Part shown: positions 1-7,639 of the stretch, in pieces
How positions within the stretch are numbered: position 1 is the stretch's first letter
Layout: every line of letters begins with the position of its first letter
Assembly (NCBI GenBank): GCA_963700955.1
Contig: CAVOZH010000009.1
Span: forward strand, 268,086 to 332,085
DNA length: 64,000 nt
Source of the DNA: Nocardioides_C sp963700955
GTDB lineage: Bacteria > Actinomycetota > Actinomycetes > Propionibacteriales > Nocardioidaceae
Direction of reading: 5' to 3'
The notes under the pieces: model-generated
What the model was told of the DNA's origin: nothing
Seen by the model: only the letters and a program-made list of their open reading frames with translations
The model's database searches: none
Position numbers and translations under genes: made by a program

Positions 1-1613
1 TAGTCACCGGTGCGTCCGGACTTGCGGATCGGGATGAGCCCCGGGGCCTGGTAGCCGATGTGCCCCTTGCGGTCGGCGTACACCATGTTCTGCGACGGCG
101 CAGCGAACTCGCGGGCGGCGGCGCGGAACTGGTCCCAGTTCGTGGCGCGGTCGATCATGAAGATCGCGTCCGCGGTGCGGTTGGGCGTCAGCGCGGTCCA
201 CGACAGCGCCACGGCATAGCCGTTGCCTCGTTCGGGGGCGCCGGCGCTCACCGGAGCGTTCGCGCCCACGGTGCTCAGCTGGGCTGACACGTCGGAGAGC
301 AACGGGCCGTGCCGGGTGGAACGCACCGTGAAGGTGACCGGTTCCTCCTCGCCCTTCACCTCGATGCTCTCGTCGTGCATCCTGAGCGGGAGCTTCTTCC
401 CGTCGTACTCATAGGTCTTGCCGTCGACGCGTTCGAGGTAGAGGTCGACCACGTCGGGCCCGAGGTTCGTGAAGCCCCAGGCGATCTGCTGGTTGTGGCC
501 GATGACCACTCCTGGCATGCCCGAGAACGTGAAGCCGGAGACGTCGAACGGGCAGGCGGCGTCGACCGTACGACAGTGCAGGCCCATCTGGTGCCAGATG
601 CCCGGCACCGAGATCCCCAGGTGCGGGTCGTTGGCGAGGATCGGCTTGCCGGTCGTGCTGTGCTCGCCGTCGACCACCCAGCCGTTGCTGCCGATCCCCT
701 TCCCCTTGCCCATCATGTCGGGCATGGCCTTGAGCCCCTTGTCGAGGCTCTCGAGCGCCTTGACCGTCCCGGCCGGCAACGCGGGACGGGTCGGCAGCCG
801 GGTCTCGCCCTTCGTGGCGTCCTGCTCGAAGACCCGGTCCACGACGGCACCCTGGTTCACGATCGGCTTGTTCCGTGAGTACGGGTACTCCGGGTAGAGC
901 GAGGCGATCTCCTGCGGGGTGTGCCGGACCGACATGATCGCCCGCTGGATCTCGTCGTCCATGTTGCCGCGCAGGTCCCATGCCATGGCCATGAGCCAGG
1001 AGACCGAGTCCGCAGGCGTCCAGTCCTCAGGCGTGTAGCTCAGGCCGTCGAGGGCGAGCACGGAGTACTCCAGCCCCATCTGTCCCGGGTCGTGCGAGTG
1101 GATGTAGGCGTTGACGCCGGCGCTGTAGGCCTTCAGGTAGTCGAGCGTGTCGGAGCTGAGCAGCGAGAGCTCCTGCTCCGCGACGCGCCGCCAGCCCATG
1201 GCCCGGATGTACATGTCGGTCGGGAGGGCGTCCCTGCCGAGGAGCTCGGAGAGTCGTCCCGCCGTGAGGTGGCGCCGGAAGTCCATCTGGAAGAAGCGGT
1301 CCTGGGCGTGCACGAAGCCCTGTGCGTAGAAGAGGTCGTCGGCGTTGTCGGCGTAGACCTGGGGGACGCCGTGGCCGTCGCGGACCACGTCCACCTCGGC
1401 GCTCAGCCCCGGGACCTTGATCTCCCCGTCGACGGTGGGGAACGGCCGGCGTACGACGGTCACAGCGGCGACCAGGCCGGCGACGAGCAGGAGCACGAGC
1501 AGGACCGCGACGTACGTCGCCCAGCGACCCCATTTCGGCCAGGACCGGAACCCGGCCCCCGCGGCCTGTGTCTTCTCGCGCTGCTCGGCTGGGACGTCGG
1601 AGGTCGCGGACAC
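1..1613 (-). CDS. Penicillin acylase family protein (3' end outside the window)
   Basis: This is an N-terminal-nucleophile hydrolase of the penicillin amidase family, which cleaves amide bonds in beta-lactams, acyl-homoserine lactones or other N-acyl compounds; the substrate cannot be told here. The frame starts at GTG 1613 and has 537 codons before the window edge, so about 200 C-terminal residues are missing. Residues 32-54 form one hydrophobic segment, a signal anchor or uncleaved signal peptide, placing the enzyme outside the membrane. The family maturation site is visible as GSNGW, giving Ser309 as the predicted nucleophile and N-terminus of the beta chain. Further on, NWDQF, a PSQNMVYAD block and GHIGYQAPG are family hallmarks. 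It is divergent from the FmdB gene at 1769. I infer autoproteolytic processing from the family. Confidence 0.9.
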   Translation of the reverse strand, partial: MSATSDVPAEQREKTQAAGAGFRSWPKWGRWATYVAVLLVLLLVAGLVAAVTVVRRPFPTVDGEIKVPGLSAEVDVVRDGHGVPQVYADNADDLFYAQGFVHAQDRFFQMDFRRHLTAGRLSELLGRDALPTDMYIRAMGWRRVAEQELSLLSSDTLDYLKAYSAGVNAYIHSHDPGQMGLEYSVLALDGLSYTPEDWTPADSVSWLMAMAWDLRGNMDDEIQRAIMSVRHTPQEIASLYPEYPYSRNKPIVNQGAVVDRVFEQDATKGETRLPTRPALPAGTVKALESLDKGLKAMPDMMGKGKGIGSNGWVVDGEHSTTGKPILANDPHLGISVPGIWHQMGLHCRTVDAACPFDVSGFTFSGMPGVVIGHNQQIAWGFTNLGPDVVDLYLERVDGKTYEYDGKKLPLRMHDESIEVKGEEEPVTFTVRSTRHGPLLSDVSAQLSTVGANAPVSAGAPERGNGYAVALSWTALTPNRTADAIFMIDRATNWDQFRAAAREFAAPSQNMVYADRKGHIGYQAPGLIPIRKSGRTGD

Positions 1614-1768
1614 GGCCGCAATTGTGCCGTACCCGGGCTTCGGACCCGACGGACCGGTGCCCCTGCACGGATCTGACTGGCCCGGGAAGTTGGCGAATCC
1701 ATCCAGCGTTGTAGATAATTGGCAGTCGCACCGTGCGAGTGCCAACGACGAACTTCCGGAGGACGAGC

Positions 1769-2059
1769 GTGCCGACCTACCAGTACGCCTGCACTGACTG
1801 TGACCACGCCTTCGAGCAGGTCCAGAGCTTCACCGAGGACTCGCTGACCACGTGCCCGCGGTGCGAGGGTCGGCTGCGCAAGATCTTCAACGCCGTGGGT
1901 GTGGTCTTCAAGGGCTCGGGCTTCTACCGCACCGACAGCCGGTCGGACTCGAAGTCCTCCTCCGCCACCACCACGAGCCCGTCGAGCCCGTCGAGCACCT
2001 CCAGCGACTCCTCGACGCCGAAGAGCACCCCGGCGAAGACCGAGGCCGGTGCGGCCTGA
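1769..2059 (+). CDS. FmdB family zinc-ribbon protein
   Basis: A 96-residue protein beginning MPTYQYAC, the standard start of the FmdB/CxxC_CxxC_SSSS putative regulatory family. Cys8, Cys11, Cys29 and Cys32 form the zinc ribbon, followed by RKIFNAVGVVFKGSGFY, also typical. Residues 55-96 are a Ser/Thr/Pro-rich low-complexity tail. GTG 1769 is preferred to upstream GTG codons because GGAGGA lies just before it at 1757-1763 and the family always starts at this motif. The biochemical role of the family is unknown. In actinobacteria it commonly sits with the SAF and MscL genes, as it does here. Confidence 0.9.
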   Translation: MPTYQYACTDCDHAFEQVQSFTEDSLTTCPRCEGRLRKIFNAVGVVFKGSGFYRTDSRSDSKSSSATTTSPSSPSSTSSDSSTPKSTPAKTEAGAA

Positions 2060-2118
2060 CCCCAGGCCTGTGGACGACGCGGCGCACGGCCGCGTGAACT
2101 TGCCTAGCCTCGGCAGGC

Positions 2119-2763
2119 ATGGACCAGCCGAACCGCCCAGCACGCCTGGGATCCCCCTGGCACCGCCGCGCCCGTCGCGCCGTCTTGGCGCGCCGTCGTC
2201 TCCTGGCCGCGACTGCCGCCGCCTTCTCCGTGCTCGTCGGGCTCCAGGCAGCCGCCCCACCGACGGCACCCACCCGCGACGTCCTCACCGCGGCACGTGA
2301 TCTGCCGGGTGGGTCGGTGCTCGGCCCCGCCGACCTGACCCACACCGAGTTCGCCCCCGACAGCGTTCCCGACGGCGTGATCGGTGATGCTCGTGCCGTC
2401 GTCGGGCGCACGACGACGGGCCCGGTCCGTGCGGGCGAGCCGATCACCGACTTTCGCCTGGTGAGCGGATCCCTTCTCGACGGGTACCCCGGCCGGGTCG
2501 CGGCTCCGGTGCGCATCGGCGACCCCGGTGCGGTCGCGCTCCTGCGGATCGGTGACCGTGTGGACGTGATAGCGGCCGACCCCCAGGGGCACCGCGAGCC
2601 GGTGGTGGTGGCTGACGAAGCTCCTGTCGTCGCGCTGCCGCGCACCACCGACACAGCCCTCGCCACCGGCGGACTGGTGGTCCTCGCGGTCGGCGAGGAG
2701 ACCGCTCAGGCCCTCGCCGAAGCGGCGGTGACGGGGTACCTGTCCGTCGTGGTCACCCGTTAA
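2119..2763 (+). CDS. SAF domain protein (CpaB/RcpC-like)
   Basis: A 214-residue protein with a basic N-terminus (residues 6-28), one transmembrane segment at about 29-46 and an extracytoplasmic SAF domain at about 52-115, recognisable from AARDLPGGSVLGPADL and the VGRTTTGPVRAGEPIT turn. SAF domains occur in CpaB/RcpC pilus assembly proteins and in antifreeze/sialic-acid-synthase folds. No other pilus gene is nearby, so a pilus role is not supported. A TAGCCT box at 2105-2110 lies 8 bases before the ATG, suggesting a leaderless or nearly leaderless mRNA. It lies between fmdB-like and mscL genes on the same strand. Confidence 0.85.
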   Translation: MDQPNRPARLGSPWHRRARRAVLARRRLLAATAAAFSVLVGLQAAAPPTAPTRDVLTAARDLPGGSVLGPADLTHTEFAPDSVPDGVIGDARAVVGRTTTGPVRAGEPITDFRLVSGSLLDGYPGRVAAPVRIGDPGAVALLRIGDRVDVIAADPQGHREPVVVADEAPVVALPRTTDTALATGGLVVLAVGEETAQALAEAAVTGYLSVVVTR

Positions 2764-2824
2764 CGTGACGCTGTCCGTCCTTCACCGGCAGGCCGTCATC
2801 GATCCCCACTCACTGAGGAGACCC

Positions 2825-3199
2825 ATGCTCAAAGGATTCAAAGAGTTCGTCATGCGAGGCAACCTCGTCGAGCTGGCCGTCGCGTTCATCATCGGCGGTG
2901 CCTTCGCGACCGTGGTGACCACCTTCACCGCCGTCGTCCTCTCGCTCGTCACGAAGCTCACCGGCGAGGGTCTGAACTTCACCCACTGGCAGCCGGGCAA
3001 GGTCCCGGTCGGGGCGTTCCTCACCGCCGCCATCTCGTTCCTGATCCTCGCGTTCGTCGTGTACTTCTTCGTCGTCACGCCCTACAACAAGCTGCAGGCC
3101 CGCCGCGCTCGCGGCGACGAGCCGACTCCTCCCTCGGAGGAGGTCACTCTCCTCACCGAGATCCGGGACCTGCTCTCCTCGCGTAGCAGCCAGGTCTGA
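2825..3199 (+). CDS. mscL: Large-conductance mechanosensitive channel MscL
   Basis: A 124-residue MscL, the homopentameric channel that opens under membrane tension to release solutes after osmotic downshock. The amphipathic N-terminal helix (MLKGFKEFVMRGNLVELAV) and first transmembrane helix (about 15-42) carry the family signature including the GGAF constriction region. The second transmembrane helix is at about 66-92, followed by YNKL and a charged C-terminal helix ending EIRDLL. Length matches mycobacterial MscL closely. ATG 2825 has GAGGAG just upstream at 2815-2820. Confidence 0.97.
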   Translation: MLKGFKEFVMRGNLVELAVAFIIGGAFATVVTTFTAVVLSLVTKLTGEGLNFTHWQPGKVPVGAFLTAAISFLILAFVVYFFVVTPYNKLQARRARGDEPTPPSEEVTLLTEIRDLLSSRSSQV

Positions 3200-3219
3200 C
3201 GCCTGCCCCCGTCCGAGAG

Positions 3220-3411
3220 TCAGCCGTGGTGGGGCGGCACCTGGCTTCGCAGCCAGTCCTCGTCGCCCGCGCCGCCGGAGGGAGAGGCACTCTCTCCCCA
3301 CCCGTCGGGTCGTTCGTCGTTCGTCCGGTCGGGTAGCGCGTCGCCGAATGCGGCGGCCAGCCGGCGTCGCCGCTCGGCCTCACGTTCCAGGTCCTTGCGG
3401 TTCTCGCTCAC
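3220..3411 (-). CDS. Small charged hypothetical protein
   Basis: A 63-residue, highly charged protein with no membrane segment. Its N-terminal third is a predicted charged helix (MSENRKDLEREAERRRRLA) and the C-terminus has a WLRSQVPPHH motif. Its GTG start at 3411 overlaps the stop of the upstream epimerase gene by four bases (GTGA), so the two are probably translated together. I recognise no domain; short proteins of this kind are common in Nocardioidaceae, and no function is proposed. Confidence 0.65.
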   Translation of the reverse strand: MSENRKDLEREAERRRRLAAAFGDALPDRTNDERPDGWGESASPSGGAGDEDWLRSQVPPHHG

Positions 3412-4322
3412 CGGTCCACCCTCACAGTCCCGACGTCAGCCAACCAGGACGCGTCGAACCGCGCCCGTCGTGGGCTCCAACCGGTCTGGCTCCGGAAGTG
3501 TTCCGAGCTCACGCGGAGCGACCGCGTGGCAGGCTCGGCGCGTCGTCCGCTCAGCCGGCGCAGCAGCGGTCCCATGAACGCAACGGACTTCCGGCCCACC
3601 GCGTCGGCGTAGCCCTGCACGAAGTCGCGCCGGAGGACGGGCTCGGACCCCACGTTGTAGACGCCACTCGGGGCGCTGAGGGCAGCCACGACCGCCGGGC
3701 CGATGTCGTCGGTGTGCAGCGGGTGCAACCAGCCGTCGGGTGAGCCGATCCCGATCGGGCGCCCGAGGCGGGCTCCGCGCAGGAAGAAGCGAGTCATCTC
3801 GTCGTCGCCGACGATCATCCCGAACCGCAGCACGACCCCCTGGCGCAGGTCGCTCTGGTAGCCCTGCACGGCCGACTCCGCGACGCAGACCGGCTCGGTG
3901 GCGCAGTTGATGTCGAGCGAGCTCTGCTCGTCGATCCACGCGTCCCCGTGGTCGGCGTACACCAGGGAGACGCTCTCCTGCACGAGACGCCGGACGTGGG
4001 CTGCGCGGGCGGCCGCGGCGACCATGGCGACACCCTCGGTGCGCAGCCTGTCGTTCTCACGCCACGCCGAGGACCGCGCCGCTCGGAAGCCGACCGGGAC
4101 CTGCGACGCGGCGTTCACCACCACGTCGCAGCCCTCGAACATCGACACGAGACTCGCGTGGTCGAAGAGGTCTGCGGGTACGGCGGTCGCTCCCCACGAC
4201 TCGAGGAGCGCACCCTTCTGGGGGGTACGAGCCATCGCGAAGACGTCGTGCCCGGCGTCCACCAGCGCACGGACGGCCGAGCCACCCACCACGCCGGTGG
4301 CTCCCACAACCGCCACCTTCAC
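3408..4322 (-). CDS. NAD(P)-dependent epimerase/dehydratase family protein
   Basis: An extended short-chain dehydrogenase of about 304 residues. The Rossmann glycine motif is at the very N-terminus (VAVVGATGVVGGSAV), then D-L-F-D and VVNAAS segments. The usual YxxxK dyad is not obvious around residues 130-150 (LVYADHGDAWID, then AESAVQGYQSDL), so it may be an atypical reductase or NmrA-like protein. It contains PLHTDDIGPAVVAAL and YNVGSEP, typical of sugar-nucleotide epimerase-like proteins. I chose GTG 4322 because GGGGAAG sits six bases upstream; ATG 4337 would add five residues but has only a weak ribosome site. The substrate is unknown. Confidence 0.85.
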   Translation of the reverse strand: MKVAVVGATGVVGGSAVRALVDAGHDVFAMARTPQKGALLESWGATAVPADLFDHASLVSMFEGCDVVVNAASQVPVGFRAARSSAWRENDRLRTEGVAMVAAAARAAHVRRLVQESVSLVYADHGDAWIDEQSSLDINCATEPVCVAESAVQGYQSDLRQGVVLRFGMIVGDDEMTRFFLRGARLGRPIGIGSPDGWLHPLHTDDIGPAVVAALSAPSGVYNVGSEPVLRRDFVQGYADAVGRKSVAFMGPLLRRLSGRRAEPATRSLRVSSEHFRSQTGWSPRRARFDASWLADVGTVRVDR

Positions 4323-4396
4323 GAACGTCTTCCCCATTCTCTGTCGGCTCCCCCAGTCATCGCCGCAGGACCAGGTCCCGCCCGGCGGTAACGGAA

Positions 4397-5506
4397 TCAT
4401 AACGCCGGGGCGCCCAGAGGGCCTCTCGACGACGCCGACACGGGGTCGGAGGCCGCCACGTCGTCCATCGACGAGGTGATGTTGCGCAGGTTCAGGATGA
4501 GGCCGCCGTACTCCGGCCAGTGCCGTGAGGACAGGTCCTCGTCGGAGTAGTCGGCGGCCAGGGCGCTCAGCTTCGTCCGCAGCTCGGTCAGCCTGTGGAC
4601 GTCGCGGTTCTCGATCGCCCTGCCGACCTCGTGGAGCAGCCCGGTCCACCGGTCGCGGAAACCAGCGTCCCACGTGTTCGTGGCCGAGATGCTGTGACCG
4701 ATGGTGCGCGCCATGCTCCGGATCTCGGCGAGCGCCTGCTCGGTGCGGTCGAGGATCTCGCCGAACGCGCCCGGCTTCCGTACGACCGCGGAGTCCTTTC
4801 GTGGGTTGAGCCGGCCGCTCTCTCGCGCCTGTCGCACCAGCGCCCATGCGGCGTCGACCTCGTCGTCGAGCGTCTGGCTGCGCTGGAGCCAGTCGTCCAC
4901 GTGCTCCTCGCAGCAGTCGTCACCGAACTCGTCCGCGATCTGTGCGAGCAGCACCCCGACCCCACGTGCGACCCTCTCGATCGCCCGCGCGGCGGCGAGG
5001 TCGCGGAGCGGCGGCCAGACCAGCGCATTGACCACGAGTGCGACACCGACCCCGATCGCGGTGTCGAACAACCGCCCGATCAACACGTGGTCCTCGTTGC
5101 TGGAGCCGGTGGTGAGCACGAACATGGCCGTGGCCGCGACGGTGGTCGCCTCGTCACGCAGCCACCGCGCCTGGCTGACCAGCAGTGCCACGAGAAGCAT
5201 CACGCCGAGCGTCACGGGGTCGATGCCGAACAGGCTGCCGGTGGCCCAGGCGAGCAGGACACCGAGGACGGCGGCGACGACCTGCCTGCCCCCCTTCCAG
5301 AACGAGCTGTACACCGTCGCGTGGACGACGAGCAGCGCACTCCAGGGCGCGAGGAAGGCCTGTGGCAGGTCGAATATCTCCGAGGCCACCACCCAGGCGA
5401 CGACCGCGGCCACGACGGTCTTGAGCATCTGGAGCCCCTCGGTCCACGCGACCGGGTCGCGCAGCACCTCGGCCGCCCTCGTCGCGAGACGGGCGTACCT
5501 TGACAT
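4397..5506 (-). CDS. FUSC / aromatic acid exporter family membrane protein
   Basis: A 369-residue protein with about six hydrophobic helices in residues 20-165 (for example FLAPWSALLVVHATV and TLGVMLLVALLV) and a long soluble helical C-terminal half. This is the FUSC/ArAE (YqjA, fusaric-acid-resistance-like) architecture, in which the membrane half is a putative exporter of aromatic or phenolic acids. The segment PWSALLVVHATVYSSFWKG is typical of the family. Start ATG 5506 follows GGAAGGGG. It is a single gene on the minus strand, divergent from the PfpI-like gene at 5632. The substrate is not deducible. Confidence 0.85.
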   Translation of the reverse strand: MSRYARLATRAAEVLRDPVAWTEGLQMLKTVVAAVVAWVVASEIFDLPQAFLAPWSALLVVHATVYSSFWKGGRQVVAAVLGVLLAWATGSLFGIDPVTLGVMLLVALLVSQARWLRDEATTVAATAMFVLTTGSSNEDHVLIGRLFDTAIGVGVALVVNALVWPPLRDLAAARAIERVARGVGVLLAQIADEFGDDCCEEHVDDWLQRSQTLDDEVDAAWALVRQARESGRLNPRKDSAVVRKPGAFGEILDRTEQALAEIRSMARTIGHSISATNTWDAGFRDRWTGLLHEVGRAIENRDVHRLTELRTKLSALAADYSDEDLSSRHWPEYGGLILNLRNITSSMDDVAASDPVSASSRGPLGAPAL

Positions 5507-5631
5507 CAGTCCCCTTCCCTCCAGCCAAGTAACTGCCCACGAAGGGTGCGACAAAAACCCCAGGGGTTTAGCCCGCAGGGGCTCGGATAACACCTCGGGG
5601 TCCGACGTACGACCACTCACGAGGAGGACCC

Positions 5632-6180
5632 ATGACCGAGACGTCGAACCAGCTCAGCGGCAAGCAGGTCGCCTTCCTTGTGGCCTCCGAGGGCATCGAG
5701 CAGGTCGAGCTCACCGAACCGTGGAAGGCGGTCCAGGACGCGGGCGGCACACCGATGCTGGTCTCGCCCAAGGCCGGCAAGGTCCAGGCGTTCCACCACC
5801 TGGACAAGGCCGACACCTTCGACGTGGACGTCCCCGTGGCGGAGGCCGACCCGGCGTCGTTCGACGCGCTCGTGCTTCCCGGTGGCGTCGCCAACCCGGA
5901 CGCGCTTCGCACCAACCAGGACGCGGTCGGCTTCGTGCGCGCGTTCGTCGGCTCCGGGAAGCCGGTCGCGGCGATCTGCCACGCCCCCTGGACCCTGGTC
6001 GAGGCGGGCGTGCTCGAAGGGCGCACGCTCACGTCGTGGCCGAGCCTGCAGACCGACATCCGCAACGCCGGCGCGACCTGGGTGGACGAGGAGGTCGTCG
6101 TGGACGGCAACCTCATCTCGAGCCGCAAGCCCGACGACCTGAAGGCCTTCAACGCCAAGCTGGTCGAGGCGCTCTCCTAG
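5632..6180 (+). CDS. DJ-1/PfpI family protein (type 1 glutamine amidotransferase fold)
   Basis: A 182-residue member of the DJ-1/PfpI superfamily, close to the PfpI/YhbO branch (general stress protein 18 type). Glu20 lies in ASEGIE, and the nucleophile elbow AICHAP gives Cys116-His117. FDALVLPGGVANPD and SSRKPDDL are also family marks. Related enzymes act as small peptidases or deglycases; which applies here is unknown. A ribosome site GAGGAGG precedes ATG 5632. Its TAG stop shares CTAG with the stop of the convergent regulator gene. Confidence 0.93.
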   Translation: MTETSNQLSGKQVAFLVASEGIEQVELTEPWKAVQDAGGTPMLVSPKAGKVQAFHHLDKADTFDVDVPVAEADPASFDALVLPGGVANPDALRTNQDAVGFVRAFVGSGKPVAAICHAPWTLVEAGVLEGRTLTSWPSLQTDIRNAGATWVDEEVVVDGNLISSRKPDDLKAFNAKLVEALS

Positions 6181-6875
6181 CCGCGTCGCCGGACCCTGAC
6201 GCAGCACCTGTCAGGGTCCGGCGCCAGCACGGCTTCGAGCGTCCGGCAGCCGAGCTCCTCGACGACGCCGGTGAGAAGGTGAAGGTTCATGCCGCAGACC
6301 AGGTCGGTGTGGTCACGCGCGAGAGCGTCGAACGGGCAGTTCTCCAGCACGAGCTCCCCGTCCGACGTACCCGGCTCGTAGCCGTGCGCGGCCAGGACAC
6401 AGGAGAGCTGGTCCGGCTCGCCGGCCGATCCCTCGAAGGCCGCTTCGCGCTGCGCCTCCCTGACGAGGTCCCGGCCGTGGGACGACGCTGCCTCACCGAC
6501 GGCGACTTCGAGCTCGACCCCGTCGCGCATCGAGCGCTCGACGGCGGTCGCGAGGATGTCACCCACCACGTCGTAACGGCGCTCGGGCAAGGACACGCTC
6601 ACCTGGCGAGCGGCCCGGCGGTAGAGCTTGGCGGGGCGTCCTGCGCCCGGCCCGGTGCGCCCAGACAGCCGGCGGAACTCGACGTCGAGCAGCCCGACCT
6701 CGACCAGGCGGTCGAGATGGAACTTCACCGAGTGCCTCGGCAGCCCGCAGCCTTCAGCGGCCTCGTCACGGCTGACCGCGTCGGGCTGGGCCACGACGAA
6801 CTCGTACAACGTCCGGCGGGCCGGCTCGGCGAGAGCACCGACTCCGGTGACCTGGGCGGCGAAGTCGTCGGCCAC
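6177..6875 (-). CDS. Winged-helix regulator, ArsR/SufR-like with C-terminal cysteines
   Basis: A 232-residue regulator of the COG2345 type. Residues 15-85 form a winged helix (ARRTLYEFVV, then CGLPRHSVKFHLDRLVEVGLL, then GRPAKLYRRA). The C-terminal half ends with Cys180, Cys194, Cys210 and a Cys224-Cys225 pair. This spacing resembles SufR, whose three cysteines hold a [4Fe-4S] cluster that controls DNA binding. Binding of a cluster here is therefore inferred, not seen. It is divergent from the folE-like gene, and a dyad spans that gene's promoter, so autoregulation and control of the folE-reductase pair are likely. The 3' end overlaps the strong hairpin at 6187-6223. Confidence 0.85.
   Translation of the reverse strand: MADDFAAQVTGVGALAEPARRTLYEFVVAQPDAVSRDEAAEGCGLPRHSVKFHLDRLVEVGLLDVEFRRLSGRTGPGAGRPAKLYRRAARQVSVSLPERRYDVVGDILATAVERSMRDGVELEVAVGEAASSHGRDLVREAQREAAFEGSAGEPDQLSCVLAAHGYEPGTSDGELVLENCPFDALARDHTDLVCGMNLHLLTGVVEELGCRTLEAVLAPDPDRCCVRVRRRG
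6187..6223. terminator. 14-bp hairpin between convergent genes, inside regulator coding sequence
   Basis: CGCCGGACCCTGAC (6187-6200) and its perfect complement (6210-6223) enclose a nine-base loop. The hairpin lies eight bases past the PfpI-like stop and inside the last codons of the convergent regulator gene, over its terminal Cys-Cys motif. No U-tract follows, as is usual in actinobacteria. It is a good candidate bidirectional terminator or RNA 3'-end stabiliser. Confidence 0.6.
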
Positions 6876-6904
6876 GAGCCCTCCTCGAGGGATCTAAGAG
6901 ATAC

Positions 6905-6945
6905 ATGTGTTGACGAAACCCGGGTGCGGGCCTAACGTCAAACAT
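6905..6945 (+). promoter_or_regulatory. Promoter of folE-like operon with overlapping dyad operator
   Basis: TTGACG (6910-6915) and TAACGT (6933-6938) are separated by 17 bases and form a good -35/-10 pair for the gene starting at 6971. The arms ATGTGTTGACG (6905-6915) and CGTCAAACAT (6936-6945) are inverted repeats with a single gap, so a dyad covers both promoter elements. That placement suits repression by the divergent regulator at 6177-6875. Confidence 0.6.
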
Positions 6946-6970
6946 ACTCTCCTTTAGATGTGAGGCACCC

Positions 6971-7639
6971 ATGACCCAGCCCGTCGCAACCGTCGACGAC
7001 CAGCCCTTCGACCACCGATCCGAACCCGCGACCGCGCTCTCGTCGTGGCGCCCCCGGCTGGTGCACGACCAGCCCCAGGCCGATCTCGTGGCGGCCGAGC
7101 GTGCGGTCGCCGACCTCCTCACCGCTCTCGGGCTGCCGCTGCAGTCCGACGGCATGCTGGAGACCCCGCGCCGGATGGCACAGGCCTTCGCCGAGATGCT
7201 GACGGTCCCGACGTTCGACCTGACGTCGTTTCCCAACACCGAGGACTACGACGAGATGGTCGTCGTGGAGGACATCCCGGTGCGGTCGCTGTGCGAGCAC
7301 CACATGCTTCCCTTCGTGGGGGTCGCCCACATCGGCTACCTTCCCGGCGAACGCATCCTGGGGCTGTCGAAGTTCGCGCGAGTCGTGGAGTTCCACGCCC
7401 AGCGCCCGCAGACCCAGGAGCGGCTGACCAAGGAGGTCGCCGAGCAGCTCGACCGGCAGCTGGCGCCGCGTGGCGTCGGCGTGGTGATCGAGGCCGAGCA
7501 CACCTGTATGAGCCTTCGTGGCGTGCGGGCCGCAGGCACGCGCACGGTGACCTCGGCGTTGTTCGGGAACCTGCGCGAGGATCCGGCGACCCGCGCCGAG
7601 TTCCTCTCCCTCACCCGGTCGCGCGGGAGCCTGCGATGA
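6971..7639 (+). CDS. folE: GTP cyclohydrolase I
   Basis: A 222-residue GTP cyclohydrolase I, converting GTP to 7,8-dihydroneopterin triphosphate for folate or pterin synthesis. Zinc ligands Cys108, His111 and Cys179 are present in LCEHHMLPF and HTCMSLRG, and the fold markers GLSKFARVV and TRTVTSALFG are intact. It is not beside other folate genes (folP, folB, folK, ftsH), which is where the housekeeping actinobacterial folE usually lies. It overlaps a flavin reductase by ATGA and is divergent from a cysteine-rich regulator. A second, regulated copy is therefore a reasonable guess. Confidence 0.93.
   Translation: MTQPVATVDDQPFDHRSEPATALSSWRPRLVHDQPQADLVAAERAVADLLTALGLPLQSDGMLETPRRMAQAFAEMLTVPTFDLTSFPNTEDYDEMVVVEDIPVRSLCEHHMLPFVGVAHIGYLPGERILGLSKFARVVEFHAQRPQTQERLTKEVAEQLDRQLAPRGVGVVIEAEHTCMSLRGVRAAGTRTVTSALFGNLREDPATRAEFLSLTRSRGSLR

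Noticed and set aside
7045..7635. In-frame extension of the flavin reductase back through the folE gene
   Set aside because: The upstream 196 codons are an off-frame reading of folE. The reductase homology starts exactly at ATG 7636, which overlaps the folE stop by ATGA.
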